A DNA stretch of 64,000 nucleotides from Deroplatys truncata (lineage: Eukaryota; Arthropoda; Insecta; Mantodea; Mantidae): positions 165,760,993 through 165,824,992 of the forward strand of contig CM060975.1 of the NCBI GenBank assembly GCA_030765065.1. Reading direction: 5' to 3'. The notes beneath the pieces were generated by a model. That model ran no database searches. It saw only the letters and a program-made list of their open reading frames with translations, and was not told the DNA's origin. Below, piece after piece: positions 22,479 through 36,130 of the stretch (positions are counted from its first letter, which is position 1; each line of letters begins with the position of its first letter). Position numbers and translations under genes: made by a program.

Positions 22479-23305
22479 ACTTTCTCTACCACTTACGCCC
22501 AAAAATTCAATACCGAGATTTCGCCGCAAATACATGTGTTGAAGCCCCTTGAATCCAAAAATGTATTTTTAGAAAAGGGTCCGTTGTGTGTGTGCTTATG
22601 TGCCGTGTGTCTGTGAACAGCATAACTCCAAAACGAAAAGTCTGATAAATGCCATACTTGGTATTTAGGTTTAGTATCTTCCAAAGATGCGACACGAGGA
22701 TTTTATAGAAAATTCACCTACCCCAAACTGCCCTTTAAAGGGAACATCTTTCAAACCTTTTATTTTCTAAAAATGGCTCTAATGTTTTGATTAAAATACC
22801 ACATATTTACGACCTAAAAATAAAATGTATATCTTAAATTTTCTGGGAATTGCCTGTGAACTTCTCTTCATTCGGGAAGAATTTTGTATAATATTGTATA
22901 ACTAGTAACCGTTAAGGGATAGACGAAAACCTACTACACACAAAACGCAAATCTCTTTAAAATACACGATTTATTTCCAAATAACTTTTTTGTGGTATCA
23001 GCCATTTCCGAGATATCCGTTATTAATGGTTCGATTTGTTTAATACTTTGTCATTCCTCGTCGATGTTGCTTCTCGCGATTCCATAGAAACAATATGGAA
23101 TTTTAAGACCAGCATATAAGGTCCAGTTTTTAAACATTTTACTATCACTGTTCCCGGTGTACCCTAACGAAATGCGTTATATAGCTATTTCTGGAAATGT
23201 TTATCTGGATTAAAATGAAGTAGATAGAGAAATAAACTTTCATAAGAATAATATGTATACCCGCTAATAAACGATAGACGGTAGAGAAAGTTATGTGAAT
23301 GTAAT
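22479..23305 (+). mobile_element. R1 repeat, copy F (full length)
   Basis: ACTTTCTCTACC at the left, GGTAGAGAAAGTTATGTG at the right, and all landmarks between. The best pair of matching inverted ends in the window. About 825 bp. Confidence 0.88.
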
Positions 23306-24519
23306 ACATCATATTTTTCTCCCAAATTTCTAATACAAGTTAAGGGTATGTTTATCTACCACGTTTTAAAATAGGGATATTTCGGAATTTTCAGATTAGA
23401 CTCGTCTATTACCTATTAACTCAGCGCTAGAGATACAGAACATCCTATACATCCAGTTTCAAAAACCTTTAAAGAATCGATAAGGGATATTAGTTTATGC
23501 CTAACAATAATTTAATGCAAGGCGCGTGGATTAACAACAAGCATTTATTTGTGACACTTGTGTTAAAAATAAGTAATGGAAAATGGCCAAATAGATACAT
23601 TAGTTTAATCATCTTAACAGACTGTCTAACTCGAAGGTCTATAGTTCAAAAAAAATTTTATTACATTTTTTAATTTCATTTGCAGTTTTCTCAAAGTATA
23701 ATGGCTTTAAAATATGTTTAAATTTCGGAATATTAAAAAGAAGTGGTATGTGTGGACATGATGTACTCAAACAAATAACTTTTAAAGTTCATTTTCCCGA
23801 TATTCAATTTCATGAATATTAATTATTTGTTTGTCATTAAAGCTAAACATTCTAATGCTTTTTCTACATTTTAAAATATCATATTCTGTTTTTATTAATT
23901 TGGAGTATACTTGTTGTAAACCTATGTACATTAAAAGTACATTTCAAGTATATTTTTTTAAGTTGTTAGTTTACAGTTACGCCCATAAAAATCAAGTTTC
24001 CTTAGATGTTTGTCGTTCCTCCCACTCTCCTAACATCATTAAAAGGTCATGATGAACTTGAATTATGAAGTAATAAATGGTTACATGTGCTCATATGTCG
24101 TTAATAAGTGACGCTAAATGGTTGACTCCCTATTCCTATTGATTCTCCTTTTAAACCGTAGAACTTGCGTGTGAAACAATTTGTCAATCGGAGTTTTTAA
24201 AGTGGGTGGCCAAGGTGAAACTGAATTATTGTCCCTAGAAGCCTTCGTTTTGCATACAGTTTTAATATACATAGCAATGTTTAAAAGGCGTTTTCTTGTT
24301 AACTTCACCTTGACTTTAACATGTTGAACATTTATCGAATGAAAAAAGCAATAGAAGCATGGCAAAATATTCATTAGATAGCAATAATTTATTAAACATG
24401 TTAAGTAAAATACTCCGGAAACGCTATATAATAAGTAGAATCTCAAAGCTCAGCAATAAATAAGAGACAATAAATAATCTTACGGCTGTTAGTGTAGTCT
24501 GAGACCAAGGACAAGAACC
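23306..24519. other. No gene seen; AT-rich sequence
   Basis: The 110-codon minus-strand open stretch 24114-24446 has no recognised motif and an AT-driven composition. Confidence 0.5.
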
Positions 24520-25058
24520 AATTTATGGAGGGGACACCTAGCATCTTGACCCCAATGGATCTTTTGTGCATACACCCCGGAAGGAACGGATGAAGTGAGG
24601 GAACCGCAGGAGACGTATGGCTATAGAGCTGGCCGGTGCAATCGACAGAGATACGCTGTTCCCTAATAGTTCCAGACGTGATCACCCAGCCACGGGAGGA
24701 TCACTTGACGTCACTCTAGTGAGACCGGGGAAACACGACCCAACAGGGAAGACTCAACAGACCTTTCTCTCTAGCAGGGCCGAGAAGTTCCAAGTCGAAA
24801 ACCTCTGCACCATCTACCCGACACCCACTAAACCACAGCCCCGGAGTCAGCCTGAAATATGAAAGAGAAAATGACATAAGAGGAAATTAGGGAGAGAGGA
24901 AATCCGTGATAGAAACGCTACTCCAGCATTCGCCTTTGCCAAACAGGGAAAACCAGGAAAACCTATGGTCAAAAGGGCGGGCACCGGGAATCGAACCCGA
25001 GACCATCCGAATGTGAGCCTCATACATTACCGCAGAGCCATCTCACTTGGTAGTCTGA
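24520..25058 (-). mobile_element. Long tRNA-derived SINE (family R2), minus strand
   Basis: The tRNA-like head lies at about 24985-25050 (complement of GGGTTCGATTCCC). Next comes the complement of the CATTCGCCTTTGCC / GGAAAACC hallmark, then a body with GGACACCTAGCATCTTGACC at the far end. The body (24600-24860) matches 40730-40930 in inverse orientation. Confidence 0.8.
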
Positions 25059-28000
25059 AACAAAAGTAGGTCATGAATAGTTGAGATATAGCATTACTTT
25101 GCTTTCATTGTCGTACTATTTTGTGCATTAATACATGATTATTTAAATTTGATTTTTATTATTGCAAAACCTATGTATACTTCGGTATAATAACGGAATG
25201 TCTGCTCAGTCCTCCAGGTGTTTAGGTATATTTTAGTCTAACATGGCAGGCAATCCCGCTCTGGAGATTTTATACCAGGGTTACCACCGGAGGGGACATC
25301 CATTCCCCTGTTTTGTTCTTTGATTTATCAATAGTTCAAGGAGCTTCTATTCTGTTCTGCTCTTTCAGAATCCCATCCTGGTGATGGTCATGAATAGGTA
25401 CTGTAATTTACAAAGCGCACGAATTAATTTACTCTTCTTTCTTACTTTTATCCTTTGGTAAAGGTAAACGTCTAAACTAAAAGGTTATGGTTATCAGAAG
25501 AAAAGCCAAGAACATACATTTGCGGAATCCTAATGAAGTTGATGGAGAAATTTTTGATACTTGGGATGCACCATAAATAATATGAGCTGTTGACAAGAAT
25601 TCATAGGATGTTAATGGTAAACAAATCTTTTAATATAAAAAGAAGTCAATAACTTCGAGCTTTGAAGAAGAAATTAGTGAAGTTCTTCGTGTTGAAAGTA
25701 GTGTGCACTGCGATAGGGGAAGGGAAAAACAGTAATTGAGATCATTTTAATATGATATTAAAGTAGAACGGAGTGTGCAACATTTACGGATAAAGGGAAT
25801 AACGAAGGTGTTTTAGAGTGGACGAGACAAGAACACTTTTCACTAGGCTGCGGATTTATATGCACTAAAATTCAATTAATAAATAAAATATCATTAAAAC
25901 TTGAAAATATGCACAGTTTAATATATTTAGTTTACACCAATAAGGCAATAACTCTAATAAGTTTCGTCCATATACTAAAGGATACACATGTACCTACATT
26001 CACATTAAATTTCATTCTTATTGATATTACAACAAATTACAATGTATTTCACCAAATTTTCGGATGTAAATCTTTTTCGGCTATCGGAAATTATGTTCTT
26101 ATAAACAAAAAATGTTCTTTCAACTTCACATGAATGACAGTACTTTAAGTTGCTATTTTTTTAGGTGTGTCAATCTCAGCAATCTATAACTCAGCTTATA
26201 GGATTCCAGTAACATTTTTCACTGTTTCCAAACCTGGATTTCGTTCAGTTTTCTTCATCTTCTTGTTAGAATTCTCCCTATTGGCCCTGTTAGTTTGTTG
26301 AACATGTTGAGATAGTGTTCAACAAATTCATCTAAAGTATACAATGTATTATTATTACTGTACTCATATGTATGGATATAAGTCGTGATATGACCAAGTA
26401 GTCAAAGCGACTATAAATAAAGAAAAATAACAATTTCAGTAACCAGCTGGAGACCACGTTCCTCAAGTTGGTCATTATTTCAGGAAGTGTCTTGAAGTGT
26501 GCGCCTATGTATGAAAGTTAATTTTGAAATTCTTCATCTGCTGCCAATATTGCTGAATTAATGAGGTCACATCTTCTGGATTCAGCAAATAAAGCACCTA
26601 AGGATAAGCATATAATGAATTAACTATGAAGAAAATAAGGTCAATTTTAGACCTGCTTCCTAGTAATAAAGTCGAATATTGCAACATATTCAAGAAATTT
26701 ACTATTGAAATTGGAAAAACAAAATTCTAGTTCATTCTGTGAACAAGTAAAATGTAAGCTTAATACAGTGCAGCCTATTAAAATCCTTATTATTTAGTCT
26801 ATTTATAGAATTTATCTGTCTATTTAAATCATAGAGATGTAACTTTTTCATACGGTGAACATAAGTAATTTTTACTCAAAAATGAACAGGTCGGGAATTT
26901 GCCCTTTAGTGTATTTCTGAAAAATCCCGGGACATACTGGGTAATCCAATTTTCTTCAAGGTATATTAGCTGATACTAGAACTTCAAAGAGGTTCGCACT
27001 AAAAGTATCATTTTCATTTTGTTTTGGATACAAATTAATAAAAGGGTGATAATTACATTTCGTTGAATTTTTTATGTGAGATGCAGTCTGCACATGCTGA
27101 TCGGCTTGGAATTTTTTGTGCAGTTCACCTGTTAATTAAAACATTATTGAACTTTAAAATACGTTTAAACAGATAATACCATGTGTCTTTGTAAATAAAC
27201 AAGATAAATAGTTTGTGAATTACTTGTGAATAAATGTTTTCAAAAAGCACCAAAGGTCACCTTCCTCGAATAAACTTGACCAAATATGCATTTTCCGTCA
27301 GCTATTAAAGTTTTCTCTCCATCAACCTAGTTTTTCAGAAGAGTACTGCTTAGACTTTTGTCTTTGGGCTTAATGAATATTACAAATCGCCATGGATGGA
27401 ACAAATTAACTGAAGAAATGCATGGAAACTGGCAGTGGCTTTAAATGAATTCTGTTGTTGAAACCGAATATTGTCAGCGATCGATAGAGGCAGAAAAAAA
27501 GTGCGCGCACAATCTTAACAATCCAGTCTGTGTTTATTGTAGATATTGCCGGTGAGATAGGGACAGAGAGTATTCATATATCCTAGTTTATACTTTTACA
27601 GAATAGAATATATTGTAAGTACATAAATATGAAAATATATGCTCTAAAAGTATAAACATGCCATATTACTACAGATATGCTCCAACATGCACAATAAAAT
27701 TCTGAATAGTTTATGCTTAGTCCGCATATAATCAAGTTTAAGAAATAGGACATGCAAATGTGCAAAATCCGTATTCTACTTATCACGTATTATACTTATT
27801 ATTCAGACTGATCACACCTCCCTGAGATGAAAAAAAGAACAAAGAAAAATAAAGACAGACAGAAAAAAGAAAAAATCTGGGCAATTGTTTGCTAGCCAAG
27901 AGATGTACTGGAAGGAATGAATTATCGAAAAAAACAATCGTCGACAACGAAATAGCAGACGATAGGCAGTCATACTCTACAGTATATCAATAACACTTGG

Positions 28001-28740
28001 TGAACAGTAGGCGAGTTCCTCAAATCAAAACAAGGGAAGAATATCAACCAAACGTACACCTAGAAATTAGCGATGGAACCTCGATACCGTCGAGGCCTCG
28101 GTACTCTCGATATTCGGTGGCATCGAAGTACATCTAATACTTTGAGCTAAACCTTCGATACTTCATCGATGCTTTTAAATTCTTAAGCTTTGCATTCTTG
28201 AAAGTTGTTGCGTTTAACTTTAAGCTAGATAAGGAATGAAAGGAGTTGAGGCTCAAACGTTATTTGCCTCGCACGTGTCCCCTAAGAGTTGCTGGACTAT
28301 AGCTCTTGATAGACCTACACTATGTTTCCTAACTGTGAATGAACATTTCATAGACTCTTATCTAAATGAAAACATGCTAAACAATGGGGAAGGAGTAGAG
28401 GTATTCATTTAACATGCAGTGTAAAGTGAGTTGTGAACGAAGAGCTGATTTAGCTGACGTTTGACGCAGTAAATCACGCTTCTACAATAGCCTGGATTGA
28501 CGACTGATTTTCAGCCATTACATTTACCTGATCCGGTGACCAAAATCTGTAAATAAAGCGTATATAAATATTTGTTCTTCCCTTCCATCTGTTAGTTTGT
28601 GTTTAGGCAAGTCAAACTCGGATCACGAGAGTAGCTTACAGGTATACCGTACACCTATTTCCATAATATCTATGGATAGAAAATCCTTTAAAAGAAAGTT
28701 TTCAGCCCAAAGTACACATACATAAAAAGGGAAGCAAAGA
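25059..28740. other. No gene seen; long AT-rich stretch
   Basis: Only short frames. Around 28070-28170 there are several CGATAC/TCGATG words (CTCGATACCGTCGAGGCC, CTTCGATACTTCATCGATGC), possibly a hAT or other transposon end, but no element could be delimited. Confidence 0.5.
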
Positions 28741-29160
28741 AATACTTGAGTGGAACACATTACTTTCTCTACTTACTGTAGCTACGTAGTAGAGAAAGCA
28801 AAAATGCTTGTTTGGATTCAGGGGTCTCAAAACGTGTATTTCCGATGAATCTCTTATTAAATTTTTGGTTGGAATACAATACTTTCTCTACCTCCTGTAA
28901 TTACGTAGTAAAGAAAGTAAAAACGCTTTGTTTGGTTTCAGGGAATCTCAAAATGTGCATTTCCGGCGAATATCTCTATTGAATTTTTGGGTGGAACACA
29001 CCAATTTCTCTACTTACTGCAGCCATGCAGTAGAGAAAATAAAACGGCTTTCTATGGTTTCAGGGGTCTCAAACCGTGTACTTCCGGTGAATCTCTTTAT
29101 TGAATTTTTCAGTCGAATACAATACTTTCCCCACTGAAAAGACAGTAAAAAGATGAGTTG
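28741..29160 (-). repeat. ~120-bp tandem array derived from the left end of R1
   Basis: The motif TACTTTCTCTAC recurs at 28761, 28880, 29002 and, degenerated, 29123. Each is followed by a GTAGAGAAAG partner forming the R1 terminal palindrome, then TTGGATTCAGGGGTCTCAAA, then TTCCGGTGAAT, then TTGAATTTTTGG: the R1 left end in reverse orientation. Only the terminal ~120 bp of R1 is repeated; the R1 interior is absent. Confidence 0.85.
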
Positions 29161-30954
29161 TGGAATAGACTGTTTGTCGTTACGATATCTTACATGCAAC
29201 CAAATAGGAAAAAGTGTAAACTTAGACTGCAACTTATATAATTTCTGGCCTAAATTGTATTCATGATGCATGGAAAAACCATACTTTATAAGGACATTAT
29301 GAAAATAAACAACAATGTTAGTTGATAATCTGTAAGAAAGCAGTGAATATTGAAAACCAAATAATTTTGTTTTAACACTTGCTTGTTATACAATGATATG
29401 ATACCTCTAATATCTAAAACGTGGTTTGTATACTGCTTATTTCGCTGTGCTGTAATGTTATTGCTGCTTTCTTTTCACGGTTATTACTTTTTTACAGCCA
29501 AGTCTAAGGGGAATGTATTGGAATGATATTTTCTTTAGCACTATTACATCCCTTAACCTTGTAGAGCAGGTATGAGTTAAGGCACCTGGCATAACCTCTC
29601 GATAGGATGCTTTCCCCCTCGCAGGTGGCACGGAAAACATTTATAGCCCTCTGTACATTAAGCGCAGCGGAAACTTAACTCATATCGATAGCATTACTTG
29701 GTTATCTGACAAAATTAACTACTGCAACGAAATTAAACTGTTGCACTGTATTTTGAAACGTATTGAAAGTAAAACTTTAGTCACAACTAAAGCAAAAAGC
29801 CATCTGATGCGTACAGTGGGCTTCAAATGTTTTCCGATGTACCAAGAGGTGTAGAGGAAGGGGGAAAAATGTCTTCTCGACTGGTCATGCCTGGCTATAG
29901 CCAACAGTAAGTGCCGGTATCGTCTCAAAGGTCAAATTTACTTCAGTATACTCGTATAATTCAGCGACCTGATTCTAAGAGGAAAGAAGACGAAACCAAA
30001 TACTTTTCACTTTACTAGATCTATTCAAGTGAAATAAATTAACATTTTCTTTGCATAATATGTTGTTTAAAAATCAAATATTGCACTCTTTATGCTGCGG
30101 GTGCTCCACAAGTTTAAGATTCAGTAATTTTCTTGAGAAACAAGATTCCCATAATGTATATCTTGTTTTTAACGTTTGTTGCTAGTAATAAATAATAATA
30201 ATAATAGTTTCATAATTATGGCCAATAGAACGTTCTACGCGGACTCACAAGCAGAGAGTATTTATTACCTTGAACATAAGTTCATTTTGCTTTTTAATTG
30301 TCATAAATATTGATCACAGCGTTTAGCGCTAAGTATGTAGTTCCATACAGTTGGCACATATAGTTTTGATAATATTCAAGTAATGTTTTAAAAATATGGA
30401 AGCAAAAGTAATATCAATGTCCAACTGTTGAAGCAGTTTGGGCACAATTAAGTACAACATTATATTTTCTTTAAAATGAGATATATTTTGGGTTTGTTAC
30501 TCAAAAACGAGTAAAGATTGTTTTATTTGAAACCTAATTCCCTTTACACACCCACTCACAAGAGAAAGGAAGAAGAACCGTGCCAGTCCTATAGTGGACG
30601 TAGAGTAACCACCTATGTAGGTATGGTATCCAAAGGAGAAAATGTTAATAGATACGAGGATACAACGTTTCGCGCAAAATATGCAGTTTCTATATAGCTG
30701 TTTTATTCGGTTAGGATAACATATAAGCTAAATTTTCAAAATAGTGACCCGAAGTGTTAATGCAGATAAGTTGATATTCTTTTGTTGCAATTGGTTCCTT
30801 TAAAAGCACTCTATTCTGAAAATTAAATCGCTTTGAAGTTACAAATCTGAAGAAGCCCCCCCCCAAAAAGAGTTTGTATTACGATTCACGTTCAGAATTC
30901 TTAAAATGCTTCTATTCCCTGGTCTGAAATGGAATGGGATGTGTAACGGAGAGG
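29161..30954. other. No gene seen; AT-rich sequence
   Basis: Short frames only, with no motif recognised. A C8 run lies at about 30857. Confidence 0.5.
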
Positions 30955-31455
30955 ACTCGACCCCCCGATCCAGTTAATAAGGATATTGTGCTTATGACCC
31001 TCGAGGTGGCGCTCCCGGGAGGAAGGGACGAGTTGAGAGACACCGAAACACCGGGCGGCCGGAACCAGGAGTGACGGCACAGCAATGACAAGGTTCCTAA
31101 AGTTTCCAGATTGAGATGCGCTCACAGTCGGCAAGGCAAACCGGGAACCCCACACCACACAGAGGGTCCAACGCCCCCCCCCCCAAAGCGGTCCGTATAC
31201 CCTGGCAACCAGCCGAAGACCGAGAGACGGAAAGGTTCCACAGAGAGCACTCCTTTTCTCTGCCACTCCACGTCGGTATACCATCGCCAACACGTCCAAC
31301 CCTGAAAGAGTCCTAACGGAATTAAGGATGAATGAAATGAGAAATGGAACGATATTCGGGGGCTGAGAGAAATCATATCAGCATTCGCCTGACGACCCGG
31401 GAAAACCCTTGAAAAAAACACGTGGGTCAGATTGGGCGGTCACCGGGAAGCGAAC
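30955..31455 (-). mobile_element. Long tRNA-derived SINE (family R2), minus strand, head truncated
   Basis: Contains CAGCATTCGCCTGACGACCC and GGGAAAACCC, then GGGCGGTCACCGGGAAGCGA, where the B box begins to degenerate and the head stops. The GC-rich body at 30960-31300 keeps several frames open on both strands (60-132 codons); these differ between SINE copies and are not genes. Confidence 0.72.
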
Positions 31456-31739
31456 TTATTTGTCCTACACACGGCTTGAGTGAAAGAGTCTTATTGTTAA
31501 TTGAGCTAAACTGCCATTACAAACTTCGTTGTAAGTATAAGAAGAATGCAGTAGCTCAAACGATAGTCAGATTTTTATGTGGTGTCTTTGAAACTCCACG
31601 CTCTTTGGATTACCACGAGAACAAACTAACGTGTTGCATTCACATAACTATCTCTTCTCATCATTCTACAAATTCTTTTTTCTAAATCTAATTTTTCTGT
31701 CTACTTCTTATAATCCAGATAAAGTTGCAAATCACATTT

Positions 31740-31805
31740 AGCCCATCTCTGTGGTGTGGGGGTCTGCCTCACACTCAAGAGGACTCGAATTTAAATCGCG
31801 ATTAA
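31740..31805 (+). other. tRNA-like sequence, possible SINE head
   Basis: CTCTGTGGTGTGGGGGTCTG resembles the A-box side of S1 heads, and GACTCGAATTTAAATCGC lies where a B box would be but is degenerate. Too short and diverged to assign. Confidence 0.35.
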
Positions 31806-31984
31806 AGTGAAATACTGAAGTAGTATTTTATTGTATTATAGTTCCACGTATGGACGCCAATTTGAAAAGCTGTTTTGTTGTATTGTTAGTTTGTTTGCAA
31901 CACGCTTTGGGCGTCAATTTGAAGTAGGTCGTATTGAAGGAGTTGTATTATATTTCAACTGTTAGGGAGCCGAACTTGTAGTAG

Positions 31985-33290
31985 TTGCAACCGCACGTAT
32001 AGTAAAGTTTCCGGTAGCCTTCGCCCTAAATGTATTTTCAGGTGGCCTTTGTCCCAAGTTTAAAAGAATATTAACTTTGTAATTAAACTGTTTCTTTAAA
32101 TATTTAATATTTATGTTTGCCTCGGCTCCGTCAGTATTATTTTAGAGACATGGATATCTTGGCAGGGCGTGAAGCGACAAGAATATAGGCTTACACAGAT
32201 TATAATTTTATTTCACTCCTTTTATTAATACTTGATAAAATGTAAATAACTTTTCACTGATAAAGAGAGCTGTGAGATTCTTTAATTAATTACTTGCACT
32301 TTTTAACACGTAAAACTATTTTAGTCTCACACGAATACGTATTAAATCTCTTGAGGACACATCTCGCGTCTAGTTATGAGCACTGTCTAGAAGCAACACG
32401 TCTGGTTATGAGCAATTGATTGATTTCAACCGTCTAAACTTATAAATTTCTGTATTTCAAGTCTCTGATTGGCTAATCCTACTCCAATAGAATACCTGCA
32501 TTTAACTAAAGCTTTTTCTGGTTGTTGATTGGCTATTTTTATAAACTGTCACTAAAATTACATTATTGTTACTCCAATAATGACTAGTAGCATTATTAAA
32601 CATATTACTCATTATTGGCTCAAGGTTACCTCATTGTTAGCTCAGTGTTCGCCCCACGTACGGTACAAACCTTCCAGAGGCCTTCGCCCCACGTTCACTT
32701 TTCTGGTGGCCTTCTCCCCACTTTTAAGAACCAACTATTTGTTTTTTATGTTTATTTAAAAATTATATATGTATGCCTCGGCTGCGTCAGTAGTAATTTG
32801 TAAAGCACGTATCTCTTAGCAGGTCTGGTGTGGCTAAAGAATAAAGGCATACACAAATTATAATTGTATTGTATTTTATTTATTAATCCTTCACACGATT
32901 AAATAACACTTTACTGATATATCCTATTATAGAGCTGTGAGATTATTGTTAAATGCACTTTTAACACGTAAACTTTATATTATTCTCACAGCAATACAAT
33001 TTCTATGTCTCACATTGAATACGTAACATAGCCAACTGCTCCGGTACGCAATCTTGTAGCGTCTACCGCCTGAATTTGCACATTTCCTGTATTTCAAGTC
33101 TCTGATTGGCTAAGCCTACTCCAATAGAATACTTTTATTTAAGTTAAACTTTTTGTAGTTTTTTGATTGGCTATTTATAAACTGTTTTAAATATTAGATT
33201 ATTATTGTTCCAAGAATTATTAGTAGCATTACGAAACTTTCTAATTTAATGTTGTCTCAAGGTTACCTCATTTTGTTACCTCATTGTTAG
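31985..33290 (+). repeat. Two ~650-bp direct repeats (tandem duplication or LTR-like)
   Basis: Unit 1 is about 31985-32642 and unit 2 about 32643-33290. Shared order: GTGGCCTT(T/C)(G/T)(T/C)CCC, TATGT(T/A)TGCCTCGGCT, GTCAGTA, AGAGCTGTGAGATT, TTTTAACACGTAAA, TATTTCAAGTCTCTGATTGG, CTACTCCAATAGAATAC, TTGATTGGCTATTT, TCAAGGTTACCTCATT. Each unit holds two GATTGGCTA words (inverted CCAAT boxes). No coding sequence lies between them because the units touch. Confidence 0.82.
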
Positions 33291-33639
33291 CAAATTTCGG
33301 CTTCTACTTTATAATTCTGTTTGCTACGGAAAGCAGCTTGCTTTTATTCTCACAGCTCCTACATTGTTAAAACTACGTAATACATTCACGTAACACTATT
33401 ATACATAATAATATAAACATAATACAATGACTGTAATATACACTTGAATATTATGTTATACACTTATTGCTTTAAGGCGGGCTGATATTAAATTTTATAC
33501 TATATAATTATACTGATGTCATTTAAGTATGAAAAATACTGCCTCACCTTTCATTTTTCAGGTAGGCTTAGGGCTGTGCGGTGTCGGACAAATTACGCAG
33601 ATTGCTCATTGGAAAGTTCCTTTCGGCCATTATAGACAA
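33291..33639. other. No gene seen; AT-rich sequence
   Basis: No repeat or motif recognised. Confidence 0.45.
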
Positions 33640-33870
33640 TAGCCTTCTCTAAGCCGCCTCAGGTGGCTCGATTTCACCCCGGTTCCGCCAGAGGAAAGCC
33701 TTCTCTGGGCAGCCCTCCGGTGGGATTGTGTAATCAAGCTTGGATCCTTTAGAGACGTCTGCGCGTCTCAGCCTTCCTGCAGTTCCTTCACAACAGATCC
33801 GCGCTGCATCGAGGTACGAGGTGTCCCCTCGTTCCCTGGCCGTAGTTGTACACCATAGGTAAGCAATTGT
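33640..33870 (+). mobile_element. R2 SINE body fragment, plus strand
   Basis: GCCTCAGGTGGCTCGATTTC, GGGCAGCCCTCCGGTGGGAT, CGTCTGCGCGTCTCAGCC and CCTGCAGTTCCTTCAC match the body of the SINE at 53215-53690 in inverse orientation. No tRNA-like head remains. The minus-strand 78-codon frame here is incidental. Confidence 0.65.
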
Positions 33871-35699
33871 AATGTATACATACAAAGTACATCATCTCTT
33901 GCATAGTTGGCGATTATGTTTTCTAGGTTAAAGCCAGCAGCCAATCAATCTTAGTTAAAAAAATGCAGTAAATAAATAAATAAAATTGGCCAACTGTTAG
34001 TAAAAGGTCGTATGCAGATCAATGTTTAATCTGCATAACACACAATCCTAATTATTGTCATTAGATCATTAGATACCGACGTGAAGATATATGGCTTAAG
34101 AAACTTTTATTTTATAATATTACATATTAGAAGAAATGCACTAAGATATGTAGGTAAAAATTCCTAGGTAAGTATACTTATTAGTCAATTTAGACCTCTT
34201 AGGAGCGTAATATAGCATAGGTAAAAAGTTACAATTTTTACCGTTCTAGAGAATTTAATGTTCTAAGTATATATTTATTTAACACTTCCCCCAGTTGAGG
34301 TCTGTCATATAGACAAAGTATACCTACACAATTACCAAAGTTAACAACAATAAAGACGAGCTATAGATAATATATCAAAATACTGAAAATGAACTTAACA
34401 TACAAATATAGATGAATTTAAATCAGAACATAAAAGTAGTATATAACAATCGTATCATGGAGTTTAAATAAATACGTGATAATTTCAGTGGATTTATAAA
34501 GCGGTGTGTCAATATTATATTGAATATAAATGATTTCTGAGAATGAGAATTGATCCTCTAATAGCAATGATTGCTATTTAATAAGGTAAGCGTTTATCTA
34601 AGCCATAATTTGTGTAATTTTGTGAGTATTGTCCCTCTAGCTACTATCATCAATCTTGTGATCGAGATCTTTAAGTACTTTAAGACTCAGGTGTATTAAA
34701 GCAACTTTTAGATTAAACCAATATCATATTAGTTTAATTTAGATTTTTTGATTTATCATTGATGCAGAAAATGGCTTTCTCGCAGCTTTGTTTTAATCAA
34801 AATTCGAAAACATGATTTAATCCCGTTATTTAGCACTGTTTCCGTAGTTCTAAATTCTCCAATCACAAAATCCTAAATAAAAACAATTTGTCTTCTATTC
34901 ATCAAAACGTCCTACGTGAGGTAGCGTGTTGGAGCCTGACGCTGGGTTCGAGCCCGCCCATGTAGGCATTATCCAAAAGTGCTGTGCGAGCGATGTGTGT
35001 TGTGTGTGTGGGTGTGTGTGATGATATTTCTCGAATGTACATGGAATATCACAATTGCAGGTGAAGTCGTGTGTTCCAGCTTTCATCGAAGAAACTTTTC
35101 CATCATTGCTTTTGAGTATTTCCAGTGCTGCAGAATGTTTCGTAAATGTGTGATGATATTTTTTCTGTGTGCAAACGTTTTCTGGCGGATTAGCATTCCA
35201 AGGTTTAGAAATCTTATCTCGCGCTAAAACCTAAATACTTAGAGCCTCGCCATTATTTTCGTTAAATTCGTCAATGCTGCTAGCTTTATGTTCTGTATTG
35301 ATTCGTTAATTTGCTTTTTCCAGGTATGCTTTCTTCTTCATCACTATATAAAATAGTAGATTATGATACGATGGGTAAAAGTAGAGTTTTATTTTGCGAG
35401 TAGAAATGTTTGCGAAACGAACCCCGTATGCCGAGTTTAGCAATCCCATGAGCAAAATACAACCATTATTAACAGTGTGGCATATACCATTTTTAGACAG
35501 AGCTAGAATTTGTAAAATATCAATAATATTGTATTGATTCCTGAAACCAACAGAGATCGCGAACAAAAGAATGACGTTAAAAAGCAAGATTTCGGATGTT
35601 TTGATGTTTTGTTGTTTCGCTAGCAGTCGTTTTCAGTGAAATTATTTTCAACGTGCGAATAAATGCCGTAATATATTGCTTTCTGGATTTTAGGTTAGT
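33871..35699. other. No gene seen; AT-rich sequence
   Basis: Includes GTTCGAGCCCGCCC at about 34945, an isolated B-box-like word without a clear head. Open stretches at 34979-35587 show no motif. Confidence 0.45.
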
Positions 35700-36130
35700 A
35701 ATTCTAGTGTTATTCTTTCTACTGCTTCTGTAATTTCACCTGGCTCTTCTGTTTAAGTTTTTTCGCAATTCATAATTTTCGGTATTTTATTTTGATGTAG
35801 CTTAGATAAAAGAATAACGTTTTATATTAGCAGAAGGCTGCCAATATAACATATAGATTAACTTTATAACAAATTGCGGTAAATTGAAGTATTGATTTGT
35901 ATTATAAACAGATAATGCGAACGTCATGAGAAATTAATCATGTAAAAAGACAATGAAAAGTAAAATCTAATCAGAACCAAGTCGAGTTATTAAACATGTA
36001 CAAATACAAGCGGCAATTGCCATGTGATTGGACTTGAAACCAAAGTTTGTCACACAGAAGATTATCGCATTAGTGCGATAATCTAAAGCGTTTAGCTCGT
36101 GTTCACTGTGTTAGAACTGTGTTAGAAGCT
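35700..36130 (+). repeat. Dispersed repeat R4, copy 2
   Basis: Homologous to 1113-1490, with about 50 extra bases in the middle. Contains the same palindrome (36059-36084). Confidence 0.7.

Noticed and set aside
22151..22492. 113-codon minus-strand frame
   Set aside because: It is the translation of the (TTA)n microsatellite (poly-isoleucine).
28060..28170. Possible hAT transposon end with CGAT-rich words
   Set aside because: No paired terminal repeats, no 8-bp duplication and no transposase motif could be found.
30901..31421. Overlapping frames of 64-132 codons
   Set aside because: They lie in the GC-rich body of an R2 SINE, are open on both strands, and are not conserved between SINE copies.
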